Positions 27,290 through 36,336 of a stretch of 64,000 nt of DNA are shown piece by piece. Made by a program: the position numbers and the translations under genes. Numbering within the stretch: the stretch's first letter is position 1; each line of letters begins with the position of its first letter. Origin of the DNA: DATFVA01 sp963774455. GTDB taxonomy: Bacteria; Bacteroidota; Ignavibacteria; Ignavibacteriales; Ignavibacteriaceae. The stretch covers positions 930,001 through 994,000 of the forward strand of contig CAVZFD010000005.1 in NCBI GenBank assembly GCA_963774455.1, read 5' to 3'. Under the pieces are notes generated by a model that saw nothing but the letters and a program-made list of their open reading frames with translations, had not been told where the DNA came from and did no database searches.

Positions 27290-28485
27290 TGAAAAACAGA
27301 TCTGCGCTTGCACTCATTTTTACAACTGTTTTTATCGACCTGCTCGGGTTTGGTATACTCATACCTATTTTACCCACATTTGCCACCAAGGAACTACACG
27401 TAGATGAGACAGCTATTGGTATAGCCATTGCTGTGTACTCTTTCGTCCAGTTTTTTTTCAATTCTTTATTTGGTGAATTATCAGATAAACACGGACGAAA
27501 ACCTATCATCGTTATCTGTCTGCTTCTCAATGCTATAGGTTATGTTATTTTTGCTTTCACTCATACTTATTTGGTATTGATCATATCCAGAATTGTTGGC
27601 GGGATAGGCGGAAGCAGCATCGGTGTTGCGCAGGCTTATATTGCAGATATAACTTCTAAAGAAGATCGTTCAAAAGGTATGGGAATGATTGGTGCAGCGT
27701 TTGGACTTGGATTTGTCTTTGGTCCTTTGATCGGCGGGCTACTTTCAAAATTCGGTTATGAAGTTACCGGTTTTGCAAGCGCAGCATTTTCCTTCCTGGC
27801 ATTCCTGGTTACCATCATAATGCTTCCTGAATCGAATGTCAATCGTGGTGTAGTCGAAGTTCGAAAGAGAAAGTTGTTCGATATATCTGCTGTAAAGGAG
27901 GTTTTTCGGAAAAAGGATCTCGGCTTGCTCGTAACCCTGTTCTTTATTCTTACTTTTTCTGTTGCAAACATTTATGGAACTTTCGCGCTTCTGGGATATG
28001 AAGCATACCATTTTACGGACCTTCAGAACGGTTATATGTATGGTATTGTAGGAATATCAGCTGCTATTGTGCAGGGGGGACTGATCCGTATAGTATCTAA
28101 ATATCTTAAAGAAACGAAGATTATTGCAATAGGATCCTTCCTGATGATGGCCGGTCTCGCTTTGCTGCCATACGGCGGCAGTTTTCTGGGGCTTGCTGTC
28201 ATTGTAATTATTATGTCAATCGGAACAGGTTTCCTGCAGCCAACTTTATTGAGTCTCATCTCGGAAGTTACCTCGGATAAAGAGCAGGGGACGGTTTTGG
28301 GATTAAACCAGTCATTTTCTGCATTCGCACGGGTGCTCGGACCTTTGTGGGGCGGATTTGCTTTTGAATTCCTGGGTTATCAGTTTCCTTTCCTGACCGG
28401 TGCATTTTTTACATTGTTCATTTTACTTCTTGCCCTTTTCTATCTGCCGAAGGCAATTAAAACAGATACCGGGGTAGAACTTTGA
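27289..28485 (+). CDS. MFS transporter, TetA-like drug/proton antiporter family
   Basis: A 398-residue transporter with about 12 membrane spans. The loop between spans 2 and 3 has GELSDKHGRKPIIV (the GxLaDrxGrkp motif), span 4/5 has SRIVGGIGGSSIGVAQAYIAD and GAAFGLGFVFGPLIGGLL (antiporter motif C region). This grouping is the TetA/Bmr-like DHA branch; the substrate is unknown. The GTG start overlaps the stop of the small upstream remnant. Confidence 0.85.
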   Translation: MKNRSALALIFTTVFIDLLGFGILIPILPTFATKELHVDETAIGIAIAVYSFVQFFFNSLFGELSDKHGRKPIIVICLLLNAIGYVIFAFTHTYLVLIISRIVGGIGGSSIGVAQAYIADITSKEDRSKGMGMIGAAFGLGFVFGPLIGGLLSKFGYEVTGFASAAFSFLAFLVTIIMLPESNVNRGVVEVRKRKLFDISAVKEVFRKKDLGLLVTLFFILTFSVANIYGTFALLGYEAYHFTDLQNGYMYGIVGISAAIVQGGLIRIVSKYLKETKIIAIGSFLMMAGLALLPYGGSFLGLAVIVIIMSIGTGFLQPTLLSLISEVTSDKEQGTVLGLNQSFSAFARVLGPLWGGFAFEFLGYQFPFLTGAFFTLFILLLALFYLPKAIKTDTGVEL

Positions 28486-28557
28486 TGTGGTAATTCTTTT
28501 TCTGATTATTTTTTATATCATTATTTTTATCTTTAGTGAGTAAATGAACCCAATTAT

Positions 28558-29544
28558 ATGTTTAAAGTTGACAAGATAAATATTAGCAGAGCAATTCTTC
28601 TTGCGCCTATGGAGGACGTGACTGATGTATCCTTCAGACTTATTTGTCGTGAACTGGGAGCAGATGTTGTTTACACGGAATTTGTGAATTCTGAAGGGCT
28701 CGTACGTTTAAATGAGAAGACCCATAAGAAACTTGAAATAGTTGAAGAAGAAAGACCCGTGGGTATCCAAATCTACGGTGCAAGTATAGAATCAATGGTA
28801 GCTGCTGCAAAGTTTGCGGAAAAGGAGAATCCGGATATTATAGACATTAATGCCGGCTGCTGGGTAAAGAATGTAGTAGGGCATGGTGCAGGTTCAGCCT
28901 TATTAAAGGACCCTGTCTATATGCAGAAAATGGTTAAGGAAATTGTCGATAATGTGTCTCTTCCTGTTACCGTAAAAACACGGCTTGGCTGGGATCATAA
29001 CAGCATAGAAATAATAGATGTTGCAAAAAGGGTAGAAGATGCCGGGGCTAAAGCTTTGACCGTTCACTGCAGAACCAGGGCAATGGGTCATAAGGGAGAA
29101 GCCGAATGGGGCTGGATTCCGAAGGTTAAGGAGGCTGTGAGAATTCCTATTGTATTAAATGGCAATGTCCTGAGTGCGGCAGATGTAAAACAGGCGTTTG
29201 AAGAGACAGGCGCTGACGGGGTTATGATAGCAAGAGGTGCGATAGGGAATCCCTGGATATTTACTGAGGCTAAGGAGTTATTAAATACCGGATATATAAC
29301 TACCAAAATTGATGCAGAAAAAAGAATCAGCATCTGTCTAAGGCATCTGCAGCTGGCAGTAAACATTAAGGGTGAACGCCGGGCAGTGAGTGAACACAGG
29401 AAGTTCTACAGCGGCTATCTTAAAGGTTTATATAATGCTTCCCAGACAAGGCTGGCATTAATGGCTGTAACTGATTATTCCGCAGTTCAGGATTTACTGT
29501 TTCAATTCCTGGAGCAGGTTAAAAACTACGAAATTCCAGTATAA
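28558..29544 (+). CDS. dus: tRNA-dihydrouridine synthase
   Basis: FMN enzyme reducing uridines in the D-loop of tRNA. The 328-residue protein has LAPMEDVTDVSFR, QIYGAS, the catalytic-Cys region DINAGCWVKNVVGHGAG, VTVKTRLGWD, LTVHCRTRAMGHKG and GVMIARGAIGNPWIF. The Cys motif is N-x-GCW rather than the usual N-x-GCP, but the Cys is kept. It is closest to DusB-type enzymes. The downstream PAP2-like gene starts 2 bp after the stop. Confidence 0.93.
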   Translation: MFKVDKINISRAILLAPMEDVTDVSFRLICRELGADVVYTEFVNSEGLVRLNEKTHKKLEIVEEERPVGIQIYGASIESMVAAAKFAEKENPDIIDINAGCWVKNVVGHGAGSALLKDPVYMQKMVKEIVDNVSLPVTVKTRLGWDHNSIEIIDVAKRVEDAGAKALTVHCRTRAMGHKGEAEWGWIPKVKEAVRIPIVLNGNVLSAADVKQAFEETGADGVMIARGAIGNPWIFTEAKELLNTGYITTKIDAEKRISICLRHLQLAVNIKGERRAVSEHRKFYSGYLKGLYNASQTRLALMAVTDYSAVQDLLFQFLEQVKNYEIPV

Positions 29545-29546
29545 AT

Positions 29547-30155
29547 TTGAGTCGAAACATTTCTTTAAAAACAGCGAGAATTATTTCCACCCTTTTTGTT
29601 CCTCCTTCCCTGACTATCATAATTTTTACAATTTTTGCTTTCCTTCTCGAGCATACAGCTTTTCAAAGAATCATACTTATCCTGACTGCACTGATATTCG
29701 GGTTTATTATGCCGGTGATTATGTTTACAGTATTCAGAAAAAAAGGGTTAATTGGCGATGTGGATGCGAAAATAAAAGAAGAGCGAACATTACCTTTTTT
29801 GTTGTCGATTCTGTTTTATGCTTCGGGATTAATTATTTTAATTTATTACAGCATAGATATAGTTTCTATAGCCTTCTGGTTTTGTTATATTACGAATACG
29901 CTATTACTTGTTATAATAAATAAATACTGGAAAATCAGTGCTCATATGATGGGAGCTTCGGGACCTTTTGCAGCTTTGGTTTATGTATTCGGATTTGCCG
30001 CTCTTCCATATATCATACTCCTTTATTTTATAGGGCAGGCACGCATAAAACTTGAATGTCATACTCTGAACCAGGTAGTTGCAGGTGCTCTTTTTGCTTT
30101 CATTTCGACCTATCTACAAATATATTTAATCATAAAGTATTACGGATATGCCTGA
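29547..30155 (+). CDS. PAP2-like integral membrane protein
   Basis: A 202-residue protein with five or six hydrophobic spans. It has a PAP2-like pattern: KISAHMMGASGPFA, then ARIKLECHTLNQVVAG, echoing the second and third phosphatase motifs (S-x-H and R-x5-H-x3-D), though the last Asp is replaced by Gln. It could be a lipid phosphatase or an inactive relative. The start is TTG, 2 bp after dus, and it overlaps the PolX-like gene by 8 bp. Confidence 0.6.
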   Translation: MSRNISLKTARIISTLFVPPSLTIIIFTIFAFLLEHTAFQRIILILTALIFGFIMPVIMFTVFRKKGLIGDVDAKIKEERTLPFLLSILFYASGLIILIYYSIDIVSIAFWFCYITNTLLLVIINKYWKISAHMMGASGPFAALVYVFGFAALPYIILLYFIGQARIKLECHTLNQVVAGALFAFISTYLQIYLIIKYYGYA

Positions 30156-31827
30156 AAAGAATGATACGATAGCCTTACTTGAAAATATTGCGGATATCAT
30201 GGATTTCAAGGGCGAGAATAAATTTAAGGTCGGTGCTTACAGGAACGGGGCTATTTCAATAAGAAGGTTTGAAGGGGATTTTGCCCAGGCTGTTGAACAA
30301 AAAGAGCTCGACAAAATAAAAGGAATAGGCAAGGGACTTCAGGCGGTAGTTTACGAATATTATGATAAAGGTGAATCATCACTTTATAAGCAGTTGCGCG
30401 AAGAAGTTCCCGAGGGAGTTGAACAGCTGCTCCGTATAAAGGGACTCGGTGCGAAAAAGATAAATTTACTCTATAATGAGCTCGGGATATCGAACATCGG
30501 TGAGCTCGAGTATGCCTGCAGAGAAAATAGGCTTGCACTGCTGAAAGGTTTTGGAGAGGCAACTCAGAATAAAATCCTGAATGAAATTGAGAGGCTTAAA
30601 TACCACAGTAAATTCGTTCTTCTTAATACAGCCGAAGAGTTTTCATTTGAAATTCTAAGAAAACTTGAATCAATCTCCGAAATATTAAAGTTGGATATCT
30701 CAGGCGAATTGAGGAGGGGGCTGGAGATAATTTCTGCCATCCATTTTGTATTATTAATTAGCGACAAGAAAAAATTCCTTCCAAGTTTAAAGAGAAAGCT
30801 TGAGTATGAGATCTCTGACGGGGTTGCCGCTGTGAAAGGATATTTCTCAGTTCCTGTAAACCTACACTTGACATACTCGGAAGATGAATATAACAGGACG
30901 TTGTTTATTACAACCGGCTCGGATGCATTCCTAAGTAAGCTTGGGGCTGACCCTGTTAAGCTTAAAGGTAGTACCGAAATTGAAATATTCAAGTTTCTGA
31001 GATCACCTTACATTATTCCTGAAATGCGTGAGGAAGAATATTTCAGTGCTAAGAAGAAATCATTAACAAATTTACCCGACCTGGACGAGGGTAAGTTCAG
31101 AGGTCTCCTACATTTCCACACAGTATATTCCGACGGAAGAAATACGCTGGATGAAATGATTAATACTGCAATGGAAAAGGGATTTGAATATGCTGCCGTA
31201 TGCGACCATAGTAAGGCTGCTTTCTATGCCAATGGTTTATCGGAAGATAGAGTGTTGACTCAGAAAGAGGAATCAGGCAAAATGTCCGCCGGTAAAGACA
31301 TCTATATATTCCAGGGAATTGAATCTGATATATTAGCTGACGGGAATCTTGATTATTCCGATGATTTCTTAACTAATTTTCACTTCGTGGTGGCTTCCAT
31401 ACATTCAAGGTTCAGTATGGATGAGGTGCAGATGACGGCAAGGATACTTAAGGCCGTGGAGAATCCTTATACCGACCTGCTCGCACATCCATCGGGAAGG
31501 CTCTTATTATCGCGTGAACCATATAAATTTAATGTTAAAAAGATAATTGATGCCTGTGCTGCTAATAATGTCGCAATTGAGATAAATTCTAATCCAAGAA
31601 GACTTGATCTTGACTGGCGGTGGATTTATTATGCAAGGGAGAAGGGCTGCCTGTTTTCTATAAATCCTGATGCGCATACTATTAAGGAAATTAATCTTAT
31701 AAAGTATGGTATAATAATGGGCAGGAAAGGGGGACTTACAAATTCAGAGGTTATTAACTGTTATGACCTACCGCGGTTCAAAGAATTTCTTAACAGGAAA
31801 GTAAAACGAAAATTTTATGGGGAATAA
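30148..31827 (+). CDS. PolX-like HhH/PHP protein with degenerate polymerase palm
   Basis: A 559-residue protein with the domain order of family-X DNA polymerase PolX: helix-hairpin-helix segments (GIGKGLQ, IKGLGAKKI, LLKGFGEATQ), a nucleotidyltransferase region, and a C-terminal PHP domain starting at His322 (LHFHTVYSDG, AVCDHSK, GIESDI, SIHSRF, LAHPSGR, EINSNPRR, NPDAHT). The palm keeps ELRRG and TTGSD, but where PolX has the metal-binding G-D-x-D there is S-A-I-H (residues 196-199), and the third Asp (VDLR) is VNLH (residue 238). Polymerase activity is therefore unlikely; the PHP nuclease or phosphoesterase site looks intact. Confidence 0.82.
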   Translation: MPEKNDTIALLENIADIMDFKGENKFKVGAYRNGAISIRRFEGDFAQAVEQKELDKIKGIGKGLQAVVYEYYDKGESSLYKQLREEVPEGVEQLLRIKGLGAKKINLLYNELGISNIGELEYACRENRLALLKGFGEATQNKILNEIERLKYHSKFVLLNTAEEFSFEILRKLESISEILKLDISGELRRGLEIISAIHFVLLISDKKKFLPSLKRKLEYEISDGVAAVKGYFSVPVNLHLTYSEDEYNRTLFITTGSDAFLSKLGADPVKLKGSTEIEIFKFLRSPYIIPEMREEEYFSAKKKSLTNLPDLDEGKFRGLLHFHTVYSDGRNTLDEMINTAMEKGFEYAAVCDHSKAAFYANGLSEDRVLTQKEESGKMSAGKDIYIFQGIESDILADGNLDYSDDFLTNFHFVVASIHSRFSMDEVQMTARILKAVENPYTDLLAHPSGRLLLSREPYKFNVKKIIDACAANNVAIEINSNPRRLDLDWRWIYYAREKGCLFSINPDAHTIKEINLIKYGIIMGRKGGLTNSEVINCYDLPRFKEFLNRKVKRKFYGE

Positions 31828-31830
31828 AAT

Positions 31831-32580
31831 ATGATAAGCTATACTGTCAACAACAAAATTGCATTGATTAAATTAAACAGGCCCGAAAAGCGAAATGCCC
31901 TTCATCCCGAACTGGTAAAAGAATTTAAAGCAAGACTAAGAGACGCGGAGAGTGATGATAAGGTAAGTGTAGTTATTATATCGGGTGAGGGGAAAAGCTT
32001 CTGTGCCGGGGCTGACCTTGCATACCTTAACGATCTTGGAAATTATTCATCCCTGGAGAATGAAGAGGACTCAAGGAAACTTGCCGAATTATTTCTCGCA
32101 ATCTATAATTTTCCTAAACCAACTATAGCCGCTGTGAACGGTGCAGCTATTGCCGGGGGATGCGGTCTGGCTAGTGTTTGTGATATCATTATAGCCGACA
32201 ATCAGCATGCAACCTTCGGATATTCTGAAGTAAAGATCGGGTTTATTCCGGCTATAGTTTCGGTATTCCTGGTTCGTAAAATAGGTGAGGGAAGAGCGAA
32301 AAACCTATTGCTGACAGGTGAGATTATAGATGCTGAAAAAGCATACAAACTTGGCCTTGTGAATTACCTTACCGAAAATGTTCAGGCATTTTCTTTTGAA
32401 CTGGCGAACCAGCTGCTTAAAAATTCTGACTTCAGCATGCAATTCACAAAGAGAATGGTCAATGATATATCAATATTGCCTGTTGATAAAGCTGTCGAAT
32501 ATTGTATTGAACTCAATACAATCAGCAGAACATCAGAAGATTTCAAAAAGGGGCTATCATTATTCTTAAACAAAAAATAA
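31831..32580 (+). CDS. Enoyl-CoA hydratase/isomerase, methylglutaconyl-CoA hydratase-like
   Basis: A crotonase-fold enzyme of 249 residues. The oxyanion hole motifs are GEGKSFCAGADL and NGAAIAGGCGLASVCD, and the catalytic-Glu segment is YSEVKIGFIPAIVSVFLVRKIG. The EVKxGxIPAxxS pattern is characteristic of bacterial LiuC-type methylglutaconyl-CoA hydratases of leucine degradation, rather than short-chain enoyl-CoA hydratases with PG at that point. It lies 3 bp after the PolX-like gene and 5 bp before apt, without other liu genes nearby. Assignment to leucine degradation is inference. Confidence 0.82.
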   Translation: MISYTVNNKIALIKLNRPEKRNALHPELVKEFKARLRDAESDDKVSVVIISGEGKSFCAGADLAYLNDLGNYSSLENEEDSRKLAELFLAIYNFPKPTIAAVNGAAIAGGCGLASVCDIIIADNQHATFGYSEVKIGFIPAIVSVFLVRKIGEGRAKNLLLTGEIIDAEKAYKLGLVNYLTENVQAFSFELANQLLKNSDFSMQFTKRMVNDISILPVDKAVEYCIELNTISRTSEDFKKGLSLFLNKK

Positions 32581-32585
32581 TCCCT

Positions 32586-33116
32586 ATGAATTCGGATATA
32601 AAAAAATATATTAGATCTGTAAAAGACTTTCCCAAACCCGGAATTATGTTCCGCGACATCACCACTCTACTCAAAGAACCTGATGGACTAAAAGCTTCAT
32701 TTCATGCCCTGATAAAATATACAGAAGGACTTAAAATTGATAAGGTAGTTGGTATAGAATCCCGCGGTTTTATGCTGGGTGCGATGATTGCTGAAAAGCT
32801 TAACGCGGGTTTTGTGCCTATCAGGAAACCGGGCAAGCTTCCTGCGGCTACCGTCAAGGAGGAGTATTCCCTGGAATACGGCACTGATGCAATTGAAATA
32901 CACAAGGATGCAATTGAACCTGGAGAATCGGTTCTGCTTCATGATGATCTTTTAGCAACAGGAGGCACTGCGCGTGCGGCTGTCAACCTTATTGAAAAGC
33001 TGGGAGGTAAGATCGTGCAGGTCTCATTCATCATTGAACTCAGTTTTCTCAACGGCAGAGAAAAGCTGAAAGGGTATGATGTAAGATCACTGGTTACATA
33101 TGACGGGGAAGATTAG
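32586..33116 (+). CDS. apt: Adenine phosphoribosyltransferase
   Basis: Salvages adenine with PRPP to AMP. The 176-residue protein shows DFPKPGIMFRDITTLL at the N-terminus, GIESRGFMLG, the flexible-loop region RKPGKLP, and the PRPP-binding motif LLHDDLLATGGTA. These are textbook APT motifs. It ends a run with the PolX-like and hydratase genes and faces the convergent rsmI. Confidence 0.95.
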   Translation: MNSDIKKYIRSVKDFPKPGIMFRDITTLLKEPDGLKASFHALIKYTEGLKIDKVVGIESRGFMLGAMIAEKLNAGFVPIRKPGKLPAATVKEEYSLEYGTDAIEIHKDAIEPGESVLLHDDLLATGGTARAAVNLIEKLGGKIVQVSFIIELSFLNGREKLKGYDVRSLVTYDGED

Positions 33117-33167
33117 ATATTATTTCTTCCTATTGGAATTTAATCGACCGCAAATATTTAAGTATTG

Positions 33168-33878
33168 CTATTCCTGTACCGGGGGAAATATACCGGACTC
33201 CTGAGTCCAGTCTATCGGGGCTATTACTACAGCAAATTCTCCTTTAATAATTTTACTACCCAGATATTCAAGAATATCACCGGGATACCCTCTCCAAGTT
33301 TCCTCGAATTTTTTTGTCATTTCACGGGATATTGATATCCATCTTCCAGGCATATATTCATTCAGCTCTTTCAGAAGTTTTTCTATCCTATAGGTCGATT
33401 CATAAAGAACAATTGTTCGTTTCTCTTCAGACAATTCTTTAAGCTTTTTCTGTCTCCCTTTTTTCTGAGGTAAAAAACCCTCGAAAACAAATGAATTCGT
33501 CGGAAGGCCAGCCAGGGTAAGGGCTGCAGTTACAGCAGAGGGTCCGGGTATAGTTACTATATTTATTTCTTTTTTTACTGCAGCAGAGATAAGTCGAATC
33601 CCAGGGTCTGAAATAGCTGGAGTACCTGCATCGGAAACAAGAGCGCAGTTTTCCCCGTTTCTTATTCTTTCAAGGATATATTCGGTTTTTTGTATTTCAT
33701 TAGCAGCGTTTAAGGAAACAAGTTCTTTTTTTATTTCATAATGATTTAGTAGAATTCCTGTAACCCGGGTATCCTCACACGCAATAAAATCCACATCCTT
33801 CAGGATTTCCAGGGCGCGGAGGGTAATATCCTTGAGATTGCCTATGGGGGTGCTTACGATGTAGAGTGAGTGCTCCAA
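33168..33878 (-). CDS. rsmI: 16S rRNA (cytidine(1402)-2'-O)-methyltransferase
   Basis: SAM-dependent tetrapyrrole-methylase-fold enzyme that 2'-O-methylates C1402 in the ribosomal P site. The 236-residue protein has YIVSTPIGNLKDITLRA, IACEDTR, LVSDAGTPAISDPG, IPGPSAVTAALTLAGLP and EGFLPQKKGRQ, all standard for RsmI. The start is TTG. It is transcribed alone, convergent with apt. Confidence 0.95.
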   Translation of the reverse strand: MEHSLYIVSTPIGNLKDITLRALEILKDVDFIACEDTRVTGILLNHYEIKKELVSLNAANEIQKTEYILERIRNGENCALVSDAGTPAISDPGIRLISAAVKKEINIVTIPGPSAVTAALTLAGLPTNSFVFEGFLPQKKGRQKKLKELSEEKRTIVLYESTYRIEKLLKELNEYMPGRWISISREMTKKFEETWRGYPGDILEYLGSKIIKGEFAVVIAPIDWTQESGIFPPVQE

Positions 33879-34049
33879 TTCCGATTTTTCTATTATAGAT
33901 TGCCGAAATATAGGAAATTATTCCGATAATAGAGGAGGATACATGATCATTGAAATAACCCGGATCATATAATAATATCTATATAGATGATAAAGGATAG
34001 GCGGATTTATAACCCATTTAGTTTGTCCGGATAAACAGGACAGGTTTAA

Positions 34050-34083
34050 AATGATAATCCCGCCACGAATGGCGGGACATCAT
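34050..34083. terminator. Hairpin terminator downstream of lat
   Basis: TCCCGCCA-cgaa-TGGCGGGA (34058-34077), flanked by ATGAT/ATCAT that extend the stem after one mismatch region. On the minus strand it is followed by a T-rich stretch, so it should end the lat transcript. Nothing else is recognisable between rsmI and lat. Confidence 0.65.
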
Positions 34084-34101
34084 GCAAGTAGTTAAATTAT
34101 T

Positions 34102-35472
34102 TTAGTTGTTTGATGTAAGCAAAAATAGAACTTTTTTAATAATTTTCAAGCCCTCATCCAGGTCCTGTTTTTTAACATTCAATGGCGGTCTGAACCTGAC
34201 TGCTTTTTCACCGCAGCCGAGTATTAATAATTTGTGCTTATAACACTCCTCGCGGAATTTATTTCTTATTTCTCCATCAGGCATATCGAAAGAACACATC
34301 AGGCCCAAACCACGTGGATTACTGATGAGGGAAGGATACTCTTTGGCAATATCCTGAAGATTCAATAAAAGGTACTTTCCAACTTCTGCGGCATTGTCAA
34401 CCAGATTCTCTTCACTAATGATTCTCATTATATGTTTTGATCGTACCATATCGGTCAGGTTTGCCCCCCAGGTGGAATTTATCCTGCTCGATTTATGGAA
34501 GCAGTTTTCCTTAACTTCATCCACCCTGTCCGTCACCATTATTCCGCAGACTTGCGCCTTCTTTCCGAATGAAATAATATCCGGTTTTACATAATGGTCA
34601 GATGCCCAGAATTTCCCAGTAAGTCCGAAACCTGTCTGCACCTCATCAAATATCAGTAGTATCTCGTTTTCATCAGAGATATCTCTCAGTTTTTCAAAGA
34701 ATTCTTTCCTGAAGAAATTGTCGCCGCCTTCACCCTGGATCGGTTCTAGAATAATTGCAGCGATATCATCCGGATTATTTTTTATCGCAGAATAGATCTC
34801 ATCAACTGCCTGTTTTTCAACCTGCATTATCTCATTGAGATGATCTTCAATTGGAAACTTAACTTTTGGATTAACTATCCTCGGCCAGTTAAACTTTGGA
34901 AAATAGTTTATTTTGTTAGGCTCAGTGTTTGTGAGAGAAAGTGTGTAGCCGCTTCTTCCATGGAATGCCTGTCGGAAATGAATTACCTGCTGTCCCTTCT
35001 CCTCTTTATAGCCTTTCATAAAGTTTTTTTGAACTTTCCAGTCGAACGCAACCTTCAGTCCATTCTCAACAGCAAGAGCTCCGCCAGCAATAAAGAAAAG
35101 GTACTTCATATAATCAGGTTTAGCAATCCTTGTAAATGTGTCAACAAACTCAGCCATCAGAACAGTGTATATGTCGGAATTGGAAGGCTTATTAACCGAT
35201 GCATAAGCAAGCTCATCCATAACTTCCTTAGTACGCAGCTTTGGATGATTCAGTCCTAGCGGTGAAGAAGCAAAAAAAGTAAACAAATCCAGGTAAGTAT
35301 CGCCTGTTTTTTCATCCACAAGATGCATTCCCTGACTCTTCCTTAAGTCAAGTACAAGCCCGAATCCATCGGCAAGCATATTTCTTGCGATTGTTTCATG
35401 AACTGTATCCGGGGTAATTTTCTTTAAATCTTCCAATGCCAGACCTTCAACTTTATAATCTGAATTATTCAT
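34102..35472 (-). CDS. lat: L-lysine 6-transaminase
   Basis: PLP class-III aminotransferase that moves the epsilon-amino group of lysine to 2-oxoglutarate, giving 2-aminoadipate 6-semialdehyde. The 456-residue protein contains FFASSPLGLNHP, RQAFHGRSGYTLSLTNT, EPIQGEGGDNFFR, DEVQTGFGLTGKFWA and the PLP-lysine motif SFGKKAQVCG, which together mark Lat rather than GABA or ornithine aminotransferases. Divergent from an Rrf2 regulator and an aminoadipate-semialdehyde dehydrogenase, which would perform the next step. A Shine-Dalgarno AGGAGG lies 6 nt before the ATG. Confidence 0.92.
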   Translation of the reverse strand: MNNSDYKVEGLALEDLKKITPDTVHETIARNMLADGFGLVLDLRKSQGMHLVDEKTGDTYLDLFTFFASSPLGLNHPKLRTKEVMDELAYASVNKPSNSDIYTVLMAEFVDTFTRIAKPDYMKYLFFIAGGALAVENGLKVAFDWKVQKNFMKGYKEEKGQQVIHFRQAFHGRSGYTLSLTNTEPNKINYFPKFNWPRIVNPKVKFPIEDHLNEIMQVEKQAVDEIYSAIKNNPDDIAAIILEPIQGEGGDNFFRKEFFEKLRDISDENEILLIFDEVQTGFGLTGKFWASDHYVKPDIISFGKKAQVCGIMVTDRVDEVKENCFHKSSRINSTWGANLTDMVRSKHIMRIISEENLVDNAAEVGKYLLLNLQDIAKEYPSLISNPRGLGLMCSFDMPDGEIRNKFREECYKHKLLILGCGEKAVRFRPPLNVKKQDLDEGLKIIKKVLFLLTSNN

Positions 35473-35543
35473 AAATCCTCCTGTAATAAGAGTAGTGAGT
35501 AAACTTAGAACTGATTAAAATGACAGAGAGGAAAGAGGTATTA

Positions 35544-35554
35544 GAATACGTTCT
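35544..35554. promoter_or_regulatory. GAATACGTTCT element in the lat upstream region
   Basis: A single copy of the 11-mer that is repeated in tandem at 59132-59175. It lies about 72 bp upstream of the lat start within the 427-bp divergent gap. It contains the imperfect palindrome GAA-N4-TTC. Apart from this, the operator at 35864-35890 and general AT-richness, I see no gene in the gap. Confidence 0.3.
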
Positions 35555-35863
35555 CGAAGCGTGAGATAAAATAGCTTCTCAAATTGTTAAAACCTGTAAT
35601 TTCGCGATATGTTAAATAAGTAAGCATCAAAGATTATACTAATTATCTAATCAAAAATATATAAAATGATCTCGATTCGCAATAAGCGTGGTTACAATAA
35701 GCATAAAAAATCCTGGCCTTTCTGTAGATAAACCGGTAGAAATCCCCATTAATTTTAGCTTTTACCCGATATGAATATAATTTCATAAGTCGCACTTAAT
35801 TTATCCAGCCTTTCTGTCTACGTTCAGAAAAATCGATAATGTTCAAGTTGATTTTTAATTGGG

Positions 35864-35890
35864 TATTTGTTACACTTACCGTAACAAATA
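35864..35890. promoter_or_regulatory. Perfect 10+10 inverted repeat, likely Rrf2 operator
   Basis: TATTTGTTAC, a 7-nt spacer, then GTAACAAATA: a perfect inverted repeat ending 9 bp before the ATG of the Rrf2-type regulator. Its 27-bp size and symmetry suit a dimeric winged-helix regulator, and its position over the probable promoter and ribosome-binding region suggests autorepression. Confidence 0.7.
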
Positions 35891-35899
35891 AATAAAATT

Positions 35900-36325
35900 A
35901 TGTCGGCATCCACCAAACTGTCTGCGGCTGTTAAAGCACTTGCGTTCATTGCAAAGGATTATCCTTCTGCCAAAAACAGCGTTGAAATATCAGAATACAC
36001 AGGGCTCAATGCTTCAAAACTAAGAAAAATACTCTCAATGCTTGTTAAAAACGGAATTGTTGACAGTGCTTACGGAACGTCAGGCGGCTTTAGGTTAAAA
36101 AAGAAGCCATCGGAAATTGATCTTCAGGAAATCTATTGTGCAATTGAGGACAGGAAAGCTTTCCACCTGGATGTTTCTAAAACTGTCGGCAGGTCTTCAT
36201 CCGACGTCTCTAAACTAAATGTTTATTTTCTCAATCTGTTCAGCACCATCCAGGTGGATATAGAGGACCGGATGAGAAAAATTTCACTGCAGTCCGTAAT
36301 TGATAAAATTAAATTAAAACCATAA
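35900..36325 (+). CDS. Rrf2-family transcriptional regulator without Fe-S cysteines
   Basis: A 141-residue winged helix-turn-helix protein: TKLSAAVKALAFIA, VEISEYTGLNASKLRKILSML (recognition helix region), VDSAYGTSGGFRLKKKPSEI wing and DLQEIYCAIED, followed by a dimerisation helix. IscR- and NsrR-type members bind an Fe-S cluster through three Cys; here only one Cys is present (YCAIED), so another signal is likely. It lies between lat and the dehydrogenase gene, 5 bp upstream of the latter. It is inferred to control lysine breakdown. Confidence 0.85.
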   Translation: MSASTKLSAAVKALAFIAKDYPSAKNSVEISEYTGLNASKLRKILSMLVKNGIVDSAYGTSGGFRLKKKPSEIDLQEIYCAIEDRKAFHLDVSKTVGRSSSDVSKLNVYFLNLFSTIQVDIEDRMRKISLQSVIDKIKLKP

Positions 36326-36336
36326 AAGGAGTGTTT

